Assembly: GCF_009739465.1 (NCBI RefSeq)
Contig: NZ_WHOM01000039.1
Location: 1-64,000, forward strand
Direction of reading: 5' to 3'
Source of the DNA: Streptomyces apocyni
GTDB lineage: Bacteria > Actinomycetota > Actinomycetes > Streptomycetales > Streptomycetaceae
Length of the DNA: 64,000 nt
Shown: positions 60,978 through 64,000 of the stretch, in pieces
Numbering within the stretch: position 1 is the stretch's first letter
Layout: the number at the start of each line of letters is the position of its first letter
Translations under genes and position numbers: made by a program
Notes under the pieces: generated by a model
What the model was told of the DNA's origin: nothing
Database searches by the model: none
What the model saw: the letters and a program-made list of their open reading frames with translations, nothing else

Positions 60978-61051
60978 GCGCGCCCAGGCCGTCTTCCTAC
61001 CTTCCCCTCCTCCGCGAACGACGCAGAGGACGAAGAGGGAGACAGCCGACG

Positions 61052-62185
61052 ATGCGAAGCAGCACCCGTTTCCAGCGCACCCTGGTGGCCGCCGCGCTCA
61101 CGACGACCGCCATGGCCGGTACGGCGGGCTGGGCCCTCGGAAACGAGCAGCGCCCCGTCACCGGGCCGGTCCCCGGTGTCAGCTCCTGGCGCGCCGACCG
61201 CGATCTCGGCCGTCAGCTGCCCGACCCGGCGACCGCGTCCCCGGCGAAGGTGGCCGCCTTCTTCGGCTCGCTCACCGCCGACGAGCGCCGTGCGCTCGCC
61301 GAGCGGCACGCCTTGGTCGTCGGCAACCTGGACGGCGCGCCGGTCGCGTTGCGTTACGCGGCCAACGCGCGGGCGCTCCGGGAGGAGCGGGCCAAGGCGC
61401 GGACCTACGCCAGCGACCCCGACCTGCCCTCCCGGGACCGCGCGGCGGCCCGCGCCCGGGCCGAGCGCTACACCGGACTCCTCGCGGCCGGGCGCCAGAT
61501 CCTCGCCTTCGATCCGCGCGGGCGCGGCCAGGTCGCCGAGGTGTACGGCGATCTGGCCGGGGCGTCGCGGGTCGCGGTCATCGTCCCCGGCTCGGACATC
61601 GACCTGGCCACCTTCGACCGTACGGAGAACCCCTACGGCACTCCGGCCGGGATGGCTCGCTCGCTGTACGCGGCGACCGGGCAGCGCACGGCCGTGATCG
61701 CCTGGACCGGCTACACCACGCCGGTCGGGATCGGCCCGGACGCGGCGACCGGCCGCCTCGCGAAGGCCGGGGCGCCACGGCTGGCCCGCTTCGTCCAAGG
61801 GCTCACCGCGTCCGGCGCCCCGGACCCGGCCGTGTTCTGCCACAGCTACGGCTCGGTGGTGTGCGGGCTGGCCGCGCCGGACCTGCCCGCCACGGACATC
61901 GTGGTGGCCGCGTCGCCGGGGATGCGCGTGGCCAAGGCCAGCGACCTGAAGACGTCGGCGCGGGTCTGGGCCGTCAAGAACGACACCGACTGGATCGACA
62001 ACGTCCCGAGCGTCCAGGTACTGGGTCTGGGCCACGGCGCCGATCCGGCGGCCCGGGACTTCGGGGCCCGTACCCTCCCGGCCACCAAGGCCCGTGGCCA
62101 CAGCGGCTACTTCGTCCCCGGCACGGACTCCCTGGACGCGTTCGCCCGGGTGGCGCTCGGCGCTACTCCCGGCCCGCCGAGGTGA
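61052..62185 (+). CDS. DUF1023 alpha/beta hydrolase, second copy
   Basis: A 377-residue exported hydrolase with the same layout as the copy at 56584. It has a signal/anchor segment (TLVAAALTTTAMAGTAGWALG), FDPRGRGQVAEVYGDLAGAS, the nucleophile motif FCHSYGSVVCGLAA and GARTLPATKARGHSGYFVPGTDSL with the His. It lies just after the two-component genes, whose likely binding motif precedes it. So it may be their main target. Its 3' end overlaps the convergent aldo/keto reductase gene by 23 bases. Confidence 0.87.
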   Translation: MRSSTRFQRTLVAAALTTTAMAGTAGWALGNEQRPVTGPVPGVSSWRADRDLGRQLPDPATASPAKVAAFFGSLTADERRALAERHALVVGNLDGAPVALRYAANARALREERAKARTYASDPDLPSRDRAAARARAERYTGLLAAGRQILAFDPRGRGQVAEVYGDLAGASRVAVIVPGSDIDLATFDRTENPYGTPAGMARSLYAATGQRTAVIAWTGYTTPVGIGPDAATGRLAKAGAPRLARFVQGLTASGAPDPAVFCHSYGSVVCGLAAPDLPATDIVVAASPGMRVAKASDLKTSARVWAVKNDTDWIDNVPSVQVLGLGHGADPAARDFGARTLPATKARGHSGYFVPGTDSLDAFARVALGATPGPPR

Positions 62186-63200
62186 ACGCCATGTCCGCGT
62201 ACCGCCCACCCACCACCTTGCCCGCGATCGGCTCGAGCAGCGCCAACTCGTCCTCGGTGAGGGTGATCCGGGTCGCCGCCGTGTTCTCCTCGACACGGCT
62301 GGGCTTGCGGGTGCCCGGGATGGGCACCACGGACAGCCCGTGCTCTCGCGCCCGCCGCTGCACCCACGCCAGCGCGATCTGCCCCAGGGACGCCCCGCGC
62401 GCCTCGGCCACCGCGCGCACCGGCTCCAGGAGCGCCGCGTTGGCCGCGGCGTTCTCCTCGTTGAAGCGCGGCATCGTACGCCGGAAGTCGTCGGCGCCCA
62501 GCTCCGCGCTGGCGTTGACGAACGCGCCGGTCAGAAAGCCCCGGCCGAGCGGCGAGTACGGCACGAACGCGACGCCGAGCCGGGCGGCCGTGGGCACCAC
62601 CGCGGCCTCCACGTCACGACTGAAGACCGACCACTCGGACTGCACGGCGGCGATCGGGTGCACGGCGTGCGCGGCGGCCAGTTCGGGTCCGGTGACCTCG
62701 CTCAGGCCGAGGTGCTTGACCTTGCCCTCCGCGACCAGCTCCGCCATCGCGCCGACCGTCTCCTCCAGGGGGACGTTCACATCGCGCCGGTGCATGTAGT
62801 AGAGGTCGATGACGTCCGTGCCGAGCCGCCGCAGGCTGCCCTCGACGCACTGTCTGATGTACGCGCGGTCGTTGCGGACAGCGCGTTTCGTCGGGTCGTC
62901 GCGGTCGAGGACGATGCCGAACTTGGTGGCGAGGACGACGTCCTCGCGGTGCGCCTGGATGAACGGCGCGATGAACTTCTCGTTCTCCCCGAAGCCGTAC
63001 ATGTCCGCGGTGTCGTAGAGCGTGACGCCCAGTTCAAGCGCCCGCTCCAGCGTGGCCCGCGCCGCGTCCTCGTCGGTCGGGCCGTACGCGAAGCTCATGC
63101 CCATGCAGCCGAGGCCCTGTACGCCGACCTCCGGGCCTTCCGTCCCCAGCCGCGCCTTGGCCATGACACCCATGTCACTCATCTCGCCCATGTCACTCAT
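62163..63200 (-). CDS. Aldo/keto reductase
   Basis: A 345-residue NADPH-dependent oxidoreductase. The catalytic tetrad is visible as Asp and Tyr in TLYDTADMYGFGENEKFI, Lys in LATKFG and His in LYYMHRRD. The cofactor region includes VVPIPGTRKPSRVEENTAA. The ATG at 63200 overlaps the upstream MerR gene's TGA by one base, which fixes the start; later ATGs inside the repetitive MSDMGEMSDMGVMA opening are less likely. It is co-transcribed with the MerR regulator, which probably controls it. The tail overlaps the convergent hydrolase gene. Confidence 0.9.
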   Translation of the reverse strand: MSDMGEMSDMGVMAKARLGTEGPEVGVQGLGCMGMSFAYGPTDEDAARATLERALELGVTLYDTADMYGFGENEKFIAPFIQAHREDVVLATKFGIVLDRDDPTKRAVRNDRAYIRQCVEGSLRRLGTDVIDLYYMHRRDVNVPLEETVGAMAELVAEGKVKHLGLSEVTGPELAAAHAVHPIAAVQSEWSVFSRDVEAAVVPTAARLGVAFVPYSPLGRGFLTGAFVNASAELGADDFRRTMPRFNEENAAANAALLEPVRAVAEARGASLGQIALAWVQRRAREHGLSVVPIPGTRKPSRVEENTAATRITLTEDELALLEPIAGKVVGGRYADMAFTSAGRE

Positions 63201-63628
63201 CAGCTTGTGGCCCCCTCTGGTGCACACGGGGCGGCGCCCGCGCCCGCGTAATAGTTGATCTTGTAGTCGAGTACGGAGAGCGCGTCCTGGAGCTCCGAGA
63301 TCCTGGCCCGCACATCACGTCGGGTGTCCTGAAGGAGTTGCTGGCGTTCGCCGAAGGTGTGCTCGCCCTGGCGTACCAGCTCGGCGTAGCGCACCATGCC
63401 CGCGACCGGCATCCCGGTCAGCCGTAGCTTGCCGACGAGTTCCAGCCAGTCCAGGTCGCGGTTGGTGAAGCGCCGTTGGCCGGTGTGCGACCGGTCGACA
63501 TGCGGCATCAGGCCGATCCGCTCGTACCACCGCAGGGTGTGTGCGGTCAGCCCGGTGAAGGCCGCGACCTCGCTGATCGTGTAGCGGTCCTTACCGTCGG
63601 GGCGTGGCGTGCTCTCCGTCACCGTCAT
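63200..63628 (-). CDS. MerR-family transcriptional regulator
   Basis: A 142-residue regulator. The HTH is YTISEVAAFTGLTAHTLRWY with ERIGLMPHVDRSHTGQRRFTNRDLDWLEL, then the long dimer helix. No Cys cluster for metals is visible in the C-terminus; the one Cys (APCAPEG) is near the end. This fits the oxidative or organic-ligand type that pairs with aldo/keto reductases. It forms an operon with the reductase and has a MerR-type promoter with a 19-base spacer upstream. Confidence 0.9.
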   Translation of the reverse strand: MTVTESTPRPDGKDRYTISEVAAFTGLTAHTLRWYERIGLMPHVDRSHTGQRRFTNRDLDWLELVGKLRLTGMPVAGMVRYAELVRQGEHTFGERQQLLQDTRRDVRARISELQDALSVLDYKINYYAGAGAAPCAPEGATS

Positions 63629-63636
63629 GGCGCCAA

Positions 63637-63667
63637 CGCTAGGACGTTGGAGTGCACTCGAAGCAAG
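63637..63667 (-). promoter_or_regulatory. MerR-type promoter with 19-bp spacer
   Basis: On the minus strand CTTGCT (-35-like) and CTAGCG (-10-like) are 19 bases apart, with GAGTGCACTC in between as a perfect palindrome. MerR-type regulators bind such over-long spacers. The -10 starts 14 bases before the ATG. Confidence 0.55.
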
Positions 63668-63680
63668 CGAGTTGGGCGAG

Positions 63681-64000
63681 TTACCAGTGGGCGGGGCGGC
63701 TGAGCTCCCCCGGCAGCCGGGTCTCGGCGTCGCCCTGGGCGGCGTTCAGCTGGGCCTGGGTGACGAAGACGGCGTCGGTGAGGTCGGCGCCGCGCAGGTC
63801 GGCGTCCCGGAGGTCCGCGCCGATCAGGTCGGCCGTCCGCAGGTCGGCGCCGCGCAGGTTCGCGGCGATCAGCAGGGCGCCGCGGAGGTTGGCGCCGCGC
63901 AGGTCAGCGCCGCGCAGGCGGGCCCCGATCAGGTCGGCGGCGCGGTGGTTCTTCCTGCGCCCGGGAATCTGCGCGCGTACCAGCTCGCTGGCGCGCAGCA
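63681..64000 (-). CDS. Pentapeptide-repeat protein, 5' end outside the window
   Basis: The last ~105 residues of a protein open at the window's right edge. It reads through repeated A(D/N)LxxA pentapeptides (AADLIGARLRGADLRGANLR, and so on), which form a right-handed beta-helix. It ends with AQLNAAQGDAETRLPGELSRPAHW and TAA at 63681-63683. Pentapeptide-repeat proteins include DNA-mimicking gyrase inhibitors, but most have unknown roles. Without its N-terminus I cannot assign more. Confidence 0.85.
   Translation of the reverse strand, partial: LRASELVRAQIPGRRKNHRAADLIGARLRGADLRGANLRGALLIAANLRGADLRTADLIGADLRDADLRGADLTDAVFVTQAQLNAAQGDAETRLPGELSRPAHW

Overview
The window is chromosomal DNA from a Streptomyces or a very close actinobacterial relative. 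The evidence is very high GC with G/C-ending third codon positions, frequent GTG and TTG starts, an XRE regulator paired with a DUF397 protein, DUF6777, DUF1023 and DUF4429 proteins, and an aceE / DUF3052 / ahpE block. About 60 protein genes, one tRNA, one riboswitch and several broken genes can be supported.

Layout. 0-5.5 kb: XRE/DUF397 regulatory pair; a divergent steroid-degradation pair (FadA5-type thiolase and CYP125-type P450) sharing an intergenic region with two KstR-like boxes; a peptidoglycan-binding-like membrane protein. 5.5-15 kb: MFS pump with a C-terminal winged-helix-like tail, GNAT, ABM monooxygenase, FHA protein, a GT87-PAP2 fusion, a Ser/Thr kinase, a DUF6777 protein, and a VapBC-like pair whose toxin has lost its first catalytic Asp. 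15-25.7 kb: HAD phosphatase, GDT1-type Mn exporter behind a yybP-ykoY (Mn2+) riboswitch, secreted HNH nuclease, PhoD phosphatase, DoxX, DedA, DUF2277, PadR, FadH-type dienoyl-CoA reductase, Nudix and NTF2-like proteins. 25.7-33.6 kb: DEAD-box helicase and a mutasome-like dnaE2 / Y-family operon, then hypothetical genes and a frameshifted SRPBCC gene.

33.7-38.1 kb is a 4.4-kb remnant island bounded by a 40-bp direct repeat of the 3' half of tRNA-Val(UAC). It holds two tandem DHA2-type MFS paralogues and a decayed serine recombinase that contains a perfect 36-bp palindrome; no integrase is left. 38-41.3 kb: coiled-coil protein, DUF4383, FmdB zinc ribbon, O-methyltransferase.

41.4-50.6 kb is a tellurium-resistance-type (Ter) stress cluster. 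A translationally coupled operon encodes a HAD phosphatase, a PRTase-TRSP-StiP-PELOTA fusion and a CitE-like lyase. It is followed by a TerD with a Pro-rich tail, a TerA-like protein, a DUF475/TerC membrane protein and two further TerD proteins. 50.7-55 kb is a core block (ahpE, DUF3052, aceE). 55-64 kb: K+ channel, I36 inhibitor, two DUF1023 hydrolases flanking a two-component system with a recurring TACCyCGGTATGA motif, an aldo/keto reductase-MerR operon, and a pentapeptide-repeat protein cut by the window edge.

A structural theme crosses these regions. Many genes (cyp125, ABM, FHA, GDT1, PadR, DUF4383, O-methyltransferase, HAD, TerD, ahpE, aceE, K+ channel) have short direct repeats that contain, or directly follow, their own stop codon. 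This reiterated-stop pattern is the most unusual signal I found and is reported as a finding.
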